NCBI GenBank assembly: GCA_017399005.1
Contig: JAFQEO010000030.1
Span: 1-64,000 of the forward strand
Source of the DNA: Peptococcaceae bacterium
Lineage (GTDB): Bacteria; Bacillota; Peptococcia; Peptococcales; Peptococcaceae
Length of the DNA stretch: 64,000 nt
Direction: 5' to 3'
The position numbers and the translations under genes were made by a program. Position 1 is the first letter of the stretch, and each line of letters begins with the position of its first letter. The notes beneath the pieces were generated by a model that was not told where the DNA came from, did not search any database, and was given only the letters and a program-made list of their open reading frames with translations. Below are positions 1-9,674 of the stretch, piece after piece.

Positions 1-752
1 CCGCTTCTGCCTTTCCACTGCAGTGCCACTGCAATAATCAGGCACAGAGCTGCAAGAGCTACCGCCACAACTGCAATTACAGAGTTTAGAATACCGGTAA
101 TCAGAGCACCGTAGATTACCCACGCCACTGTTACCACCAGCATTGCCAGACCAATTTTTACCGAGTAATCTTTCACCCGTGCAGTCAGTTCATCCACGCC
201 GCTTTTCAGGCTCAGGAACAGGGAGCCATGGAATGCAAATACCAGTACAAACACGATGCCGCCTAACAGCGTATAAGGTGTAATCAATGTGAACAGATTG
301 CCCACGAATTCCATATTGGCATCAATCGGAACACCTGTTAGGAAGTTGCTTACCGCCACACCAAACAGCAGTGCAGGAAGCAGAGAACCGATAAAGAACA
401 GACCATCCCATGTTTTACGCCAGGTCGGGCTGTCTACTTTGCTGCGGAAATCGATAGCAACCCCGCGTACAATCAGTCCCAGCAGAATCAGGAAAAATGC
501 CAGATAAAAGCCGCTGAACAGTGTTGCATACCAGTTTGGAAACGCTGCAAAAATTGCACCACCTGCAGTTAACAGCCATACTTCGTTACCATCCCAGAAA
601 GGCCCGATGGTATTTAAAATCACTCTGCGTTCGGTATCATTTTTGCCGGCAAACGGAAGCAGAATCCCTACCCCGTAGTCGAAGCCCTCCAGAATGAAGA
701 ACCCTGCAAATAATACGCCAATCAGAATAAACCATAATACATTCAGTTCCAT
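1..752 (-). CDS. cydB: Cytochrome bd ubiquinol oxidase subunit II (partial, cut by window start)
   Basis: The reading frame is open from an ATG at 752 to the window edge, giving about 250 residues. The usual length is 330-380, so the C-terminus lies outside. The N-terminus (MELNVLWFILIGVLF, then GFDYGVG and GNEVWLL) is the conserved start of CydB. The rest is a run of hydrophobic membrane segments. CydB is the second integral membrane subunit of the cytochrome bd quinol:O2 oxidoreductase and supports the haem-carrying CydA. It starts 3 bases after the cydA stop, so the two are co-transcribed and probably translationally coupled. The membrane-assembly genes cydCD are not in the window. Confidence 0.95.
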   Translation of the reverse strand, partial: MELNVLWFILIGVLFAGFFILEGFDYGVGILLPFAGKNDTERRVILNTIGPFWDGNEVWLLTAGGAIFAAFPNWYATLFSGFYLAFFLILLGLIVRGVAIDFRSKVDSPTWRKTWDGLFFIGSLLPALLFGVAVSNFLTGVPIDANMEFVGNLFTLITPYTLLGGIVFVLVFAFHGSLFLSLKSGVDELTARVKDYSVKIGLAMLVVTVAWVIYGALITGILNSVIAVVAVALAALCLIIAVALQWKGRS

Positions 753-755
753 TGT

Positions 756-2108
756 CTACACCTCCTTCAAGTCTAAGTCATGAATGTCTTTCACACCATT
801 TTTCGCCAGCAGGAACACATCCACAACAGCCAGAACGGTGTATACTAAAGCAAAACCAATCAGAGAAATCAGCACTTCCGGAGCGGAAACCGATTTACTT
901 ACGCCTTCATATACAGTCTGTAAACCGTATACAATCCATGGCTGGCGACCTATTTCGGCCAGAATCCAGCCGGCAGAGTTTGCCAGATACGGCAGTGCAA
1001 TGCCTAACCCCAGCAGTTTCAGCATCAGTTTGTTCTGAGCCAGTTTACCGGATTTGTTTAATACCAGCGCAGCCAGTGCAAATAATACCATAAGGCCACC
1101 GGCACCTACCATCACGCGGAATGCCCAGAAGCAGACGGTTACAGGCGGAATGTAGTTGCCTTCGCCGTGTTCTGCCACCATCTCAGCCTGCAGTTCATTG
1201 ATGCCTCTTACTTCACCTTCAAAAGAGTTGTGCATCATAAAACTCAGCATCTTCGGCAGCACAATTTCAAATTTATTTTCGCCGTTTTCTTCATCAATTA
1301 CAGCCACCAGTGCCAGACCGGCAGGGTCTTCGGTTTCCCACAGAGCTTCTGCCGCAGCCATTTTCATCGGCTGTTCATCGCCCAAATGCTGCCCCTGTGC
1401 GTGGCCTACGCCAGCCGCCAGTAAAGAACCAATTAAGGCAAACACAACCGCAACTTTCATGGATTTCTGGAAGAACACCTTGTCGTGCCCTTTCAGAATA
1501 TTGATAGCGCTGAGCCCCAGTACAAAGAAACCTGCTGTTGCCCATGCCCCTGTGATAACATGCGGATACTGATACCACAGATGTTCGTTTGTCAATAATG
1601 CCAGAAAACTTTCCATCTCCGCTCTGCCGTTATTCAGCACATAACCCACCGGATTCTGCATAAAGGAGTTGGCTAATAAAATCCAGAATGCCGATACCGA
1701 AGAGGCAATGGCAACAATCCACATGCAGGCTGCATGCATAGCCGGTTTCAGTTTATCCCAGCCGAAAATCCAGATGCCCAGGAATGTGGACTCCAGGAAA
1801 AATGCAAATAATGCCTCAATTGCCAGAGGTGCACCAAAAATGTCACCTACATAGCGGGAATACCCGGACCAGTTCATCCCGAACTGAAACTCCTGTACAA
1901 TCCCTGTTACAACACCCATTGCAAAGTTGATAAGCAGCAGTTTGCCCCAGAACTTCGCCATTTTTTTGTAATCCTCGTTACCGTTCTTCGCATAAATGCT
2001 TTCCATCAGTGCTACCATCACAGTCAGCCCGATGGTCAGTGGTACAAAGAAGAAATGATACACGGTTGTTAAACCGAACTGCAGTCTTGATAATAATACT
2101 ACATCCAT
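756..2108 (-). CDS. cydA: Cytochrome bd ubiquinol oxidase subunit I
   Basis: A 450-residue membrane protein of the CydA family. It carries haem b595/b558 and d and oxidises quinol while reducing O2 to water in the cytoplasmic membrane. Visible conserved points are H18 in the first membrane segment, the E98/E106 region, H183 (YQYPHV) and the GRQPW motif at 387-391. At 450 residues it lacks the long Q-loop insertion of the E. coli enzyme (about 522 residues), so it is the short-loop type usual in Bacillota. A purine-rich ribosome site (GCGAGGG) precedes the ATG. A Rex-like palindrome about 90 bases upstream suggests control by NADH/NAD+ ratio. Confidence 0.97.
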   Translation of the reverse strand: MDVVLLSRLQFGLTTVYHFFFVPLTIGLTVMVALMESIYAKNGNEDYKKMAKFWGKLLLINFAMGVVTGIVQEFQFGMNWSGYSRYVGDIFGAPLAIEALFAFFLESTFLGIWIFGWDKLKPAMHAACMWIVAIASSVSAFWILLANSFMQNPVGYVLNNGRAEMESFLALLTNEHLWYQYPHVITGAWATAGFFVLGLSAINILKGHDKVFFQKSMKVAVVFALIGSLLAAGVGHAQGQHLGDEQPMKMAAAEALWETEDPAGLALVAVIDEENGENKFEIVLPKMLSFMMHNSFEGEVRGINELQAEMVAEHGEGNYIPPVTVCFWAFRVMVGAGGLMVLFALAALVLNKSGKLAQNKLMLKLLGLGIALPYLANSAGWILAEIGRQPWIVYGLQTVYEGVSKSVSAPEVLISLIGFALVYTVLAVVDVFLLAKNGVKDIHDLDLKEV

Positions 2109-2195
2109 TTCAAATCCCTCGCCTTCTCATTGTTGTCGTTTTCATCATCGTATTAAAAAATTCAGAATTCCGATATTAAATATGTACCCCCGTTC

Positions 2196-2213
2196 CTGTG
2201 ACTTTACACACAA
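2196..2213. promoter_or_regulatory. Candidate Rex operator upstream of cydAB
   Basis: An 18-base site reads, on the minus strand, TTGTGTGTAAAGTCACAG. It matches the Rex consensus TTGTGA-N6-TCACAA except at two positions (A to T at base 6, A to G at base 18). Rex is the NADH-sensing repressor of cydAB and fermentation genes in many Bacillota. The site is seen; its function is inferred. Confidence 0.45.
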
Positions 2214-2297
2214 ATTCTTAAAATTTTCCGATAATTTTTATAGGGAATCAAAAACGGCACAGAAATGATGGCACAGAAATGATTACAAAATTCCAAT

Positions 2298-2335
2298 AAA
2301 AAACTCAGGATAGAAATCGCTATTCCTATCCTGAG
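2298..2335 (-). terminator. Rho-independent terminator of the 1,658-residue surface protein gene
   Basis: A perfect 10-bp stem (2304-2313 with 2326-2335) is followed on the minus strand by six T (2303-2298). It lies just past the stop codon at 2345. Confidence 0.85.
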
Positions 2336-2344
2336 TAATGAATG

Positions 2345-5300
2345 TTATTTTACATCAGCTACAGTATTTGCCGTGCGCTGAATCGAAATCTGCTTTGTCT
2401 CGCCGTTCCAGTTCACCTGTGCTCCTGTTGCTTCTGCAACATAACGAAGCGGTACATAGGTATGACCGTCGATAATGGTTGGAGCCACATCAAAGTTTTC
2501 GAGTGGCTGTCCGATTCTCATAATGATTGTTTTGCCATCAATGATGAGTGTTACTGTCTGCGTATCCGCATCCCAGATTACGGTTCCACCAAGGATTTCA
2601 ACAATTGCACGAACTGGAAGCATTGTTCTATTCTGAATAATGCGTGGTGCTACATCGGTTTTTACCGAAGTGCCGTCTGCCAGAATGGTATTGTTACCAA
2701 TTTGCAGAACAAGACTTTCTGCTTCTATCGGGCTGGATGGATTCACTGGAAGTTCCGGTTTTTCTGGCAGAACAGGATTCACTACAATACCGCCACCAGA
2801 TATGTTTTTCTTCCAGTTTGCAGTCATAGTCACATCGTTTTCCGGCATTATGAAAGTAACTGTTTTTTCATTCTTATTGGTAAGAGTTACTCCTGTCGAA
2901 ATCCAGCCGGTAAATTTATAACCGCTACGGTTCCCCGCATAAATGGTTACAGTATCGCCGGCTTTATATGCTCCGGCTCCGTTTTCCGCTGTATAACTGC
3001 CATCTACCGTTACAGTATATGTTTCAGCAGTCGGCGGTTCTGGTTCATTTACAGTTACATTACAGGTTGCGATTTTGTCGCCTGCCTGTGCAGTAATCAC
3101 TGCTTCCCCTTCTGCAATGGCTGTTACCACTCCGTTTTCCACTGTCGCCACGGCTGTATTGCTGCTTGTCCAGATTACTGTTTTGTCTGTCGCATTGTCT
3201 GGACTTACCGTTGCTGTCAATGTTTCACTGTCACCGATTTCCAGCTCCAGTGCTGTTTTATCTAAGGTCACGCCACTTACTGGAATCACTACCGGTTCTG
3301 GTTCGTTTACAGTTACATTACAGGTTACGGTTTTATCCCCTGCCTGTGCAGTAATCACTGCTTCCCCTTCTGCAATGGCTGTTACCACTCCGTTTTCCAC
3401 TGTCGCTACGGCTGTATTGCTGCTTGTCCAGATTACTGTTTTGTCTGTCGCATTGTCTGGACTTACCGTTGCCACTAAGGTTGCATCATCACCGGTTTCC
3501 ATATTCAGTGCTGTTTTATCTAAGGTCACGCCACTTACTGGAATCACTACCGGTTCTGGTTCGTTTACAGTTACATTACAGGTTGCGATTTTGTCGCCTG
3601 CCTGTGCAGTAATCACTGCTTCCCCTTCTGCAATGGCTGTTACCACGCCGTTTTCCACAGTCGCTACGGCTTTATTGCTGCTTGTCCAGATTACTGTTTT
3701 GTCTGTTGCATTGTCTGGACTTACCGTTGCTGTCAATGTTTCACTGTCACCGATTTCAAGCTCCAGTGCTGTTTTATCTAAGGTCACGCCACTTACTGGA
3801 ATTTCAGATACACCTGGCTCCAGTTTTACATAATCGTAATCTGCGAGATTTGCTGCATCGTATTCTGCAACCGGTATCCCGCCAGGCTCTTCACTTACGG
3901 TAATATTTAATACACTATCATCATAAGAGAAGCTGTTTGATACATAAATTGCCTGATAATCAGAATCATCTTCTGTTGCAGCAGTGGATATTACAAGCAC
4001 AGTGCCATCGTTAATAATAACATCATTTCCTGCAGTAAAACCATCCCATGCCGCTGCAGCCGTTACAGTCCCGCCGTTAATGACAATATCATTAGATGCA
4101 TACATACCGTGATATTCTGTCGCAGTAATATCAATGGTTCCGCCATTAATCACAATATTTTCACAGGATTCGATGCCAGCATATTGTTCAGATGCGGTTT
4201 CAATGGTTATATTACCATCCTCAATTATAATACCATTGTCTTCGCCATAAAGCCCTGCTCCTTCAGCTGCTTCAATCGTAATATCGCCACCAAGAATGGT
4301 GATAGCCGCATTGTTTCCAGTTTCATTATACGCATAAATCCCAGTATGCCCTGCTGTAATTTCAGCGATGACATTGTCCAGTTCCACTGCCCCATAACCG
4401 GAATAAATTCCGGTACCGCCGACATCCGGCATAGTTAGTCTACAGTCTTTTACAGCAAGATTACCGATAGACGAAATCCCGTCGTATTTTATTCCGTTTA
4501 AGGAAAGACTTGCATTCGCGTCTGTGCCTTCAATCCGTAACGCATCTTCTACATAAACACCATACGTATCTTCTTCTGCTGCTAATGTAATATGGTTTTG
4601 GCCAATCAGTTTAATTGTCAGTGCATCTGGAGCATAAATGCCATTATAGTATCCATAGCTGTCAAGAGTGCCGAGGCCTTCATACACATAATTATCTAAT
4701 GTAAGGACACCATTTTTATAATATGCATAACCGCCTGTCGGCATCGTTTCTGTAATGTTTCCACTGTTATCCAGATAGCAGCCATCATACATACCTGTTT
4801 CGCCTACATAAATTTCAACCGGCGCATTCAGATAATATTCAATTGTGAAAACGCCAAAATTTTTGTCATTTCCTAATTTATTCAGCTTCAGCTCTACGGT
4901 TTCATTTTCTGTCTGCACATATACTCTGCTATTTTCTGTGAAAACATTACCATATACAGCTGTCACATCGATATATAACTGATATCCAAGATTGCTCTGG
5001 AATGCATCTCCAAAGTTTACTTCGGTATAGTTGCCGGAGGTTTCAAAATCGTCTATCGCAGACGCAAACCATTGAGGTCCTCCTGTACCGGTATTAATAC
5101 GTTTCAGGGTATTTTCGTCTTTCTTTCCGTTTACGCTGTAAAGTTCCGGTTCGTATACAAGGTTACCTGCTGACGGAGCTGCACTTGCCACATTCGCTTT
5201 AAATACCAGTTCGGTAATTTCCCAGCTAAGCGGTGCCACTTGAATCAGAAATACCGCTGAATCCTTTTTCGTTTCACTTACAACAAGTGTTCTTGCAAAT

Positions 5301-7321
5301 TCGTTATTCGGGCTCAGACTAATATCATTTGCTGTAAGCCCTTCCAGAGTATATCCATCCTCAGCTTGTAAAGTGATGGACAGCCAGTAACCATTTCGGA
5401 ATACAAACACATCATTTTTTAATGCATCCTGTGTGTAATCGGCATTTTCGTCATCACTTAATATAATCGCATAGTCAATGCCGTAACCTTGTAATTGTTT
5501 TATTTTGTTGCTATTCAGTGTTACGGTGATATCTTCCATATTCTCGCCAACTTCACAGCCATCAAGAACGATTTCCAGACTGTTTACCGGCTGCAATATG
5601 CCCAGATTATAGTAAGACATTGCCCGTACATGATTGCCTGCTTCTCTGATACACTCTGCTGCAAGTTCTTCGCCGTTTGACCCTTTGATAATGATTTGTA
5701 CATTGCTGTCAAACATTACACCTTCTGCAGTTTTTATGTTGCTCTCTAAAAGATACGCTTTTCCTGCTTCAAAGGCGGCCGCGCTGAAAAGAGTGGTATA
5801 ATCTTCTTCATTCTGTGTATAAATGTCGCTCTGATACCAGCTGTGCTGTATATCGTCTGTACTGATCATTGCCAGACTTTCGGCATCTGTGCTGCCGTTT
5901 ACACTATATACAGCCGGATAGTATACCGAAGCCCCCTCTGTCGGAGATGCTGCTTCAGCGTTAAGCACGACTTCTGTAACTTTCGGCAGCTGCTCCCCAC
6001 CGATCAAATCATAGTTTATACTAAAGGTTGCACGACCATAGTCCTGATAATACGAACCAACACCTAGATAAGTCCAATCCAGAGTTGTTACCGATTCCGG
6101 CGCCTGTATTGACAATTTACAATCATCCGCAAAAGCCGCACTTTCTACAGTACCCAGGTTGAAAAACAGCTGATATGCCAGAGCCCCGTCAAAATAAGGT
6201 TTTTCATACCACTCACTGTAATCATTCGAATTTTCAGAATAAGTTTCGGAATAGTACCAGTTTATTGTTTCCTCATCCAGAAGCGCCAGATCTTCCTCTG
6301 CCGTTGAGCCGTTGATACTGTAAAGTTCCGGATAATATACAGCTTCACCGACCGTTGGGGTATCACAGTTCACTTTATACACCAGAGAATGAATGGTCGC
6401 CTTTTCTGCCTCAGGTGTAACAGATGGTTTCGGGTCTGTACCTTCTGGTGCCCCCAGATTATAGAACACATAATAATTGGCCCAGCTTCCAGCTTTATCC
6501 CGTTGCGACATCGTTGCCACTGTTTTGCCGCTCGGTGTCACTAAAGTTACTTCACAGTCTTCCGCAAAAACAGAAACATTTTCTGCCGCCTTAGGATAAA
6601 AAGCGAGTGCATAGGCATATCCTTCTACAAAGTTAAGTTTTCCTCCATATCCCGGTCCTCTATAACTGTCGTGACTATAATCGTAGTATGTTTCCGAATA
6701 CAGCCACAAACTATCGCTAGCACTGTCAATCAGAGCCATATTTTCTTCTTTGTCACTGCCATTAACCGCTGTTAAAACAGGGGTATAAGGATTGATTCCC
6801 ACAGCCGGTGCATTTACTTCTACAGTATATTCAACCGCTTTAATCTCAACCGGTGCACCGACATTATGATAGGAGTCACAGGATAACTTACTGCCACCCG
6901 TAATCGTAATATTTTCGGCCTCCATAGTGCCATCCGCAGTCACAACAATTACCCGGCAGTCGCCCGCAATGGCTACATTATCTGCTGCGGTTAATTCCAC
7001 GTACATATTGTACGACATTTCCCGCAGGAAAAAGTCGTTTTCAAACGACACATAATCCTCTTTGTCCTGCGAGTGCACATCATGCCAGTACCAGGTTGTC
7101 TTACAGTCACTCACCCAGTTTGTCAGTGCAGAGTCACTGTTTACACTGGCAACTTCTGCATTACACAGAAATGCGTCCCCTTCCAGAACGCCATCGGTGG
7201 TAAGCGTAATTTCCGAAATCACGCTACCTGACTCTGCTGCAAATGCTGCTGTTGGCACCTGTGCCATTAAAAGCAATACACAGAGCAACATGCTCAATAG
7301 TTTTTGCGCTTTTCGCTTCAT
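2345..7321 (-). CDS. Large secreted multidomain surface protein (beta-helix, three Big_2, Cu-amine-oxidase-N-like domain)
   Basis: 1,658 residues. The N-terminus (MKRKAQKLLSMLLCVLLLM...AFAA) is a Sec signal peptide. Residues ~30-800 hold about five diverged copies of a ~130-residue module recognisable by YYPELYSVNGS and WYxSxxY motifs. Residues ~850-1110 begin with a GGYAYYKNGVLTLDNY motif and continue as a right-handed beta-helix-like region (INGGTI repeats). Residues ~1176-1429 are three nearly identical Big_2 immunoglobulin-like repeats, followed by an InlB/Flg_new-type repeat (YKFTGWISTG). The C-terminus (~1540-1650) is a pair of copper-amine-oxidase-N-like units (NRTMLPVRAIVEILGG, GHTYVPLRYVAEATG), a module common on exported Clostridia proteins. 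No LPXTG or SLH motif is visible. Likely an adhesin or structural surface protein; its ligand is unknown. Confidence 0.85.
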   Translation of the reverse strand: MKRKAQKLLSMLLCVLLLMAQVPTAAFAAESGSVISEITLTTDGVLEGDAFLCNAEVASVNSDSALTNWVSDCKTTWYWHDVHSQDKEDYVSFENDFFLREMSYNMYVELTAADNVAIAGDCRVIVVTADGTMEAENITITGGSKLSCDSYHNVGAPVEIKAVEYTVEVNAPAVGINPYTPVLTAVNGSDKEENMALIDSASDSLWLYSETYYDYSHDSYRGPGYGGKLNFVEGYAYALAFYPKAAENVSVFAEDCEVTLVTPSGKTVATMSQRDKAGSWANYYVFYNLGAPEGTDPKPSVTPEAEKATIHSLVYKVNCDTPTVGEAVYYPELYSINGSTAEEDLALLDEETINWYYSETYSENSNDYSEWYEKPYFDGALAYQLFFNLGTVESAAFADDCKLSIQAPESVTTLDWTYLGVGSYYQDYGRATFSINYDLIGGEQLPKVTEVVLNAEAASPTEGASVYYPAVYSVNGSTDAESLAMISTDDIQHSWYQSDIYTQNEEDYTTLFSAAAFEAGKAYLLESNIKTAEGVMFDSNVQIIIKGSNGEELAAECIREAGNHVRAMSYYNLGILQPVNSLEIVLDGCEVGENMEDITVTLNSNKIKQLQGYGIDYAIILSDDENADYTQDALKNDVFVFRNGYWLSITLQAEDGYTLEGLTANDISLSPNNEFARTLVVSETKKDSAVFLIQVAPLSWEITELVFKANVASAAPSAGNLVYEPELYSVNGKKDENTLKRINTGTGGPQWFASAIDDFETSGNYTEVNFGDAFQSNLGYQLYIDVTAVYGNVFTENSRVYVQTENETVELKLNKLGNDKNFGVFTIEYYLNAPVEIYVGETGMYDGCYLDNSGNITETMPTGGYAYYKNGVLTLDNYVYEGLGTLDSYGYYNGIYAPDALTIKLIGQNHITLAAEEDTYGVYVEDALRIEGTDANASLSLNGIKYDGISSIGNLAVKDCRLTMPDVGGTGIYSGYGAVELDNVIAEITAGHTGIYAYNETGNNAAITILGGDITIEAAEGAGLYGEDNGIIIEDGNITIETASEQYAGIESCENIVINGGTIDITATEYHGMYASNDIVINGGTVTAAAAWDGFTAGNDVIINDGTVLVISTAATEDDSDYQAIYVSNSFSYDDSVLNITVSEEPGGIPVAEYDAANLADYDYVKLEPGVSEIPVSGVTLDKTALELEIGDSETLTATVSPDNATDKTVIWTSSNKAVATVENGVVTAIAEGEAVITAQAGDKIATCNVTVNEPEPVVIPVSGVTLDKTALNMETGDDATLVATVSPDNATDKTVIWTSSNTAVATVENGVVTAIAEGEAVITAQAGDKTVTCNVTVNEPEPVVIPVSGVTLDKTALELEIGDSETLTATVSPDNATDKTVIWTSSNTAVATVENGVVTAIAEGEAVITAQAGDKIATCNVTVNEPEPPTAETYTVTVDGSYTAENGAGAYKAGDTVTIYAGNRSGYKFTGWISTGVTLTNKNEKTVTFIMPENDVTMTANWKKNISGGGIVVNPVLPEKPELPVNPSSPIEAESLVLQIGNNTILADGTSVKTDVAPRIIQNRTMLPVRAIVEILGGTVIWDADTQTVTLIIDGKTIIMRIGQPLENFDVAPTIIDGHTYVPLRYVAEATGAQVNWNGETKQISIQRTANTVADVK
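3035..3796 (-). repeat. Three tandem 258-bp Big_2 repeats
   Basis: Three in-frame units of 86 codons (the last slightly shorter) are almost identical at DNA level, with 258-base spacing visible at 3166, 3424 and 3682. The first and third units share the variant LELEIGDSETLTATV, whereas the middle has LNMETGDDATLVATV. The high identity points to recent expansion or gene conversion and makes copy number likely to vary. Confidence 0.9.
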
Positions 7322-7482
7322 AATAAATCCTCCTCTGTTTGTAACTAATAACTTAACAATCCTCTGACATTATTTTACTAAATAATACAGTGGATTGTCA
7401 TTATAAGCCACATGGCCTTTCTGATTGCTTTTCTATAGAAAACGGTATGTTTGCTACCCATTTATACAGTTTTTCTGCAGAC

Positions 7483-7526
7483 AAAAAGAGTAGCAAACTT
7501 GCGTCACAGCAAATTCGCTACTCTTT
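7483..7526 (-). terminator. Terminator of the pyrK-pyrD operon
   Basis: A 10-bp stem (7485-7494 with 7517-7526) with an inner TTGC/GCAA stem, ending in five T on the minus strand. The 272-base gap 7322-7593 otherwise holds only the upstream region of the surface protein gene. Confidence 0.8.
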
Positions 7527-7593
7527 AATCATACTCTTTATCAGTTTAAAAAGCTATCGTGCCTGGTCTTTTGGGCAAAATTCTTTCACACTT

Positions 7594-8499
7594 TTACACA
7601 ATCCCCCGGATTTCACTCAGGTTCTGGATGCCGTTTTCTTCGCAGTAGCGTTCCATACCGTCGATAATATCCAGAGCCTTTTGTGGTTTCATAAAGGTTG
7701 CAGTGCCAACCTGAATTACGGTAGCACCGGCCATAATAAATTCAATAGCGTCCTGCCATGTGCTGATACCGCCCAGACCCATTACCGGAACCTGTACCGC
7801 CTTGCTTACCTGATGCACCATACGCAGTGCAATCGGTTTGATGGCAGGGCCGGATAAACCTGCATAGCCGTTGTTAAATACCGGTTTGCGTTTGTTAATA
7901 TCGATAGCCATACCCAGGAAGGTATTTACCAGCGACAGACCATCTGCCCCTTCTGCTTCACAGGCTTTTGCCAGATCTACAATATTCTCGGCATTTGGAG
8001 ACATTTTTACAACCAGCTTATGATTGCAAACTTTGCGAATAGTGCGTACCACTTCCGCCGCCAGTTCGGTTTTTACACCAAAGTTCATGCCGCCCTGTTT
8101 TACATTCGGGCAGGAGATATTCAGTTCCAGCAAATCCAGATGCACATCGTTGAGCCGTTCCACAGCCTGTACATAATCCTCAATGCTGTGGCCGCCCACA
8201 TTTACCACGTTTACGACATCCAGACCGTTTACCCAGTCCAGATCTTTCTGAATAAAGCCTTCCACGCCCGGATTTTCAAGCCCTACGCTGTTCATAATAC
8301 CGGATGGAGTTTCCCAGATGCGGATGCCTTCGTTCCCGCTGCGAGGGTTCAGCGTCAATCCTTTAGAAGAAATGCCGCCCAGTTTTTCAATGTCAAACAG
8401 TTCTGCATATTCACGACCAAAACCGAAGGTACCGGATGCCATCACCACAGGATTTTTAAACGGAACTCCTGCAAATTCCACCTGTAATCTACTGCTCAT
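7594..8499 (-). CDS. pyrD: Dihydroorotate dehydrogenase, class 1B catalytic subunit
   Basis: 301 residues starting [13 protein letters not shown] chose the ATG at 8499 because AGGAGG lies 8-9 bases upstream and the family begins here; a longer frame upstream is only overlap with pyrK. The enzyme oxidises dihydroorotate to orotate in pyrimidine synthesis. The class 1 active-site motif LNISCPN with its cysteine base is present (class 2 has serine). Class 1B enzymes work as a PyrD2-PyrK2 heterotetramer using NAD+ via FAD and an Fe-S cluster. The start overlaps the end of pyrK by 11 bases, so the subunits are coupled. Confidence 0.97.
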   Translation of the reverse strand: MSSRLQVEFAGVPFKNPVVMASGTFGFGREYAELFDIEKLGGISSKGLTLNPRSGNEGIRIWETPSGIMNSVGLENPGVEGFIQKDLDWVNGLDVVNVVNVGGHSIEDYVQAVERLNDVHLDLLELNISCPNVKQGGMNFGVKTELAAEVVRTIRKVCNHKLVVKMSPNAENIVDLAKACEAEGADGLSLVNTFLGMAIDINKRKPVFNNGYAGLSGPAIKPIALRMVHQVSKAVQVPVMGLGGISTWQDAIEFIMAGATVIQVGTATFMKPQKALDIIDGMERYCEENGIQNLSEIRGIV

Positions 8500-9193
8500 C
8501 GGTAAAAACCTCCTCTGCTTTGAATACCGGACCGTCTTTACATACTTTTTTGTTCCCGTCTTTTGTTTTACAGCTGCATACCAGACAAGCTCCCACGCCG
8601 CATCCCATGCGGTTTTCCATGGATACATACAGCTGTGCATCGGTGCCTTTTACTTTATCATTCAATACTTTCATCATAATGTGCGGCCCGCAGGTCATAA
8701 TATATTCATAATCAGCCGGGTTGATATCATCGGTTACATAGCCGCCAATGTTCACAGTCAGTTTATCGCAGACTTTTTCGTAATCCTCCTGCAGCAATGC
8801 CTCGTCGTTGAACCCCAGGAATAAATCTACCGGATTACCCTGCGCTTTCAGTACTTTTGCCGTATAGAATAATGGCGCTACGCCAATGCCGCCGCCTACC
8901 AGCGCAATTTTCCCGTTTACTTCCGGGAACCCGTTGCCGTATGGCCCCTGCACATCAATAGAGTCACCCGGCTCCAGCTGCGCCAGCAGCTCAGTCCCCT
9001 GGCCTACCACTTTATATAAAAAGCTGATTCCTTCCTCGTCGCAGTCAAAAATGCTGATTGGACGGGATAATACCGGGTATTCATCCCATGCACGCAGCAT
9101 ACAGAACTGCCCGATTTTTGCATCATAACTGCCAGACGCTTTCAGCAGGTAAAAATCCTTGCTGACTGCCTCGTTTTTTATTACTGTTGCCAT
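8489..9193 (-). CDS. pyrK: Dihydroorotate dehydrogenase electron-transfer subunit
   Basis: 234 residues. The ferredoxin-reductase-like FAD domain shows RPISIFD, and the NAD-binding part shows [10 protein letters not shown]. The C-terminal [2Fe-2S] ligands are C198, C203, C206 and C218 (CGVGACLVC, then VCKDGPVF). It passes electrons from PyrD to NAD+. AGGAGG precedes the ATG. It lies 58 bases after an unknown membrane-protein gene in the same operon. Confidence 0.96.
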   Translation of the reverse strand: MATVIKNEAVSKDFYLLKASGSYDAKIGQFCMLRAWDEYPVLSRPISIFDCDEEGISFLYKVVGQGTELLAQLEPGDSIDVQGPYGNGFPEVNGKIALVGGGIGVAPLFYTAKVLKAQGNPVDLFLGFNDEALLQEDYEKVCDKLTVNIGGYVTDDINPADYEYIMTCGPHIMMKVLNDKVKGTDAQLYVSMENRMGCGVGACLVCSCKTKDGNKKVCKDGPVFKAEEVFTDEQ

Positions 9194-9251
9194 TTCACTG
9201 CCTCCTGTTTTTGCATTTATTTTTGATTCTGTTTGCCCTGTTCCGACATAC

Positions 9252-9659
9252 CTATTTCATAAACATCTGCACCAGTTCCATCATAACGACACCCAGAGCA
9301 ATTGCAATAAAAATCAGACCCATATTACGTTTGCCAACAATCTGCCGTTCGGTTTCCTCATAGCGGGAACACATGATCATCAGACCACCAGCCAGCCCCA
9401 TCAGTAAAAAGCAGCCGATTTCAATCCATTCATAAAGCTCTGTTCCATAAAGCGAATTGAAATAAAAATTAATAAACACAGCTAAGCCAGCAGTTCCCAG
9501 AGCACCGATGGTATACCATTTACGTTTTTTGCGCCGTTCTGCTCTGCGCGCTTCTTCCATTGCCTTCTTTGCTTTCTTTTCCTTTTTTGTCGGTCGTGGC
9601 TGTATTTTTTTCTGCTCCGGTTCTACTTCGGGCACAGCAGCCTCTTTTGTTTTTGCCAT
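9252..9659 (-). CDS. Small membrane protein with charged N-terminus, unknown function
   Basis: 135 residues. Residues 1-50 are highly basic and Lys/Glu/Arg-rich (KKEKKAKKAMEEARRAERRKKRK), probably helical and cytosolic. Three hydrophobic segments follow at about 50-67, 80-95 and 112-132. I do not recognise the family. It sits between a transglutaminase-like gene (15-base gap) and pyrK, in an apparent operon. It has no visible catalytic motif. Confidence 0.7.
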   Translation of the reverse strand: MAKTKEAAVPEVEPEQKKIQPRPTKKEKKAKKAMEEARRAERRKKRKWYTIGALGTAGLAVFINFYFNSLYGTELYEWIEIGCFLLMGLAGGLMIMCSRYEETERQIVGKRNMGLIFIAIALGVVMMELVQMFMK

Positions 9660-9674
9660 AACTAATTCTCCATT

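Noticed and set aside
2256-2283. Two tandem copies of GGCACAGAAATGAT
   Set aside because: A single 14-base duplication between the cydA upstream region and a terminator, with no further copies or symmetry; probably replication slippage.
3035-3796. CRISPR-like array
   Set aside because: The repeats are 258 bases long, in frame and encode Big_2 domains; no spacer structure exists.
3075-3833. Long open frame on the plus strand opposite the Big_2 repeats
   Set aside because: It mirrors the repeat structure of the real minus-strand gene and has no ribosome site; an antisense shadow.
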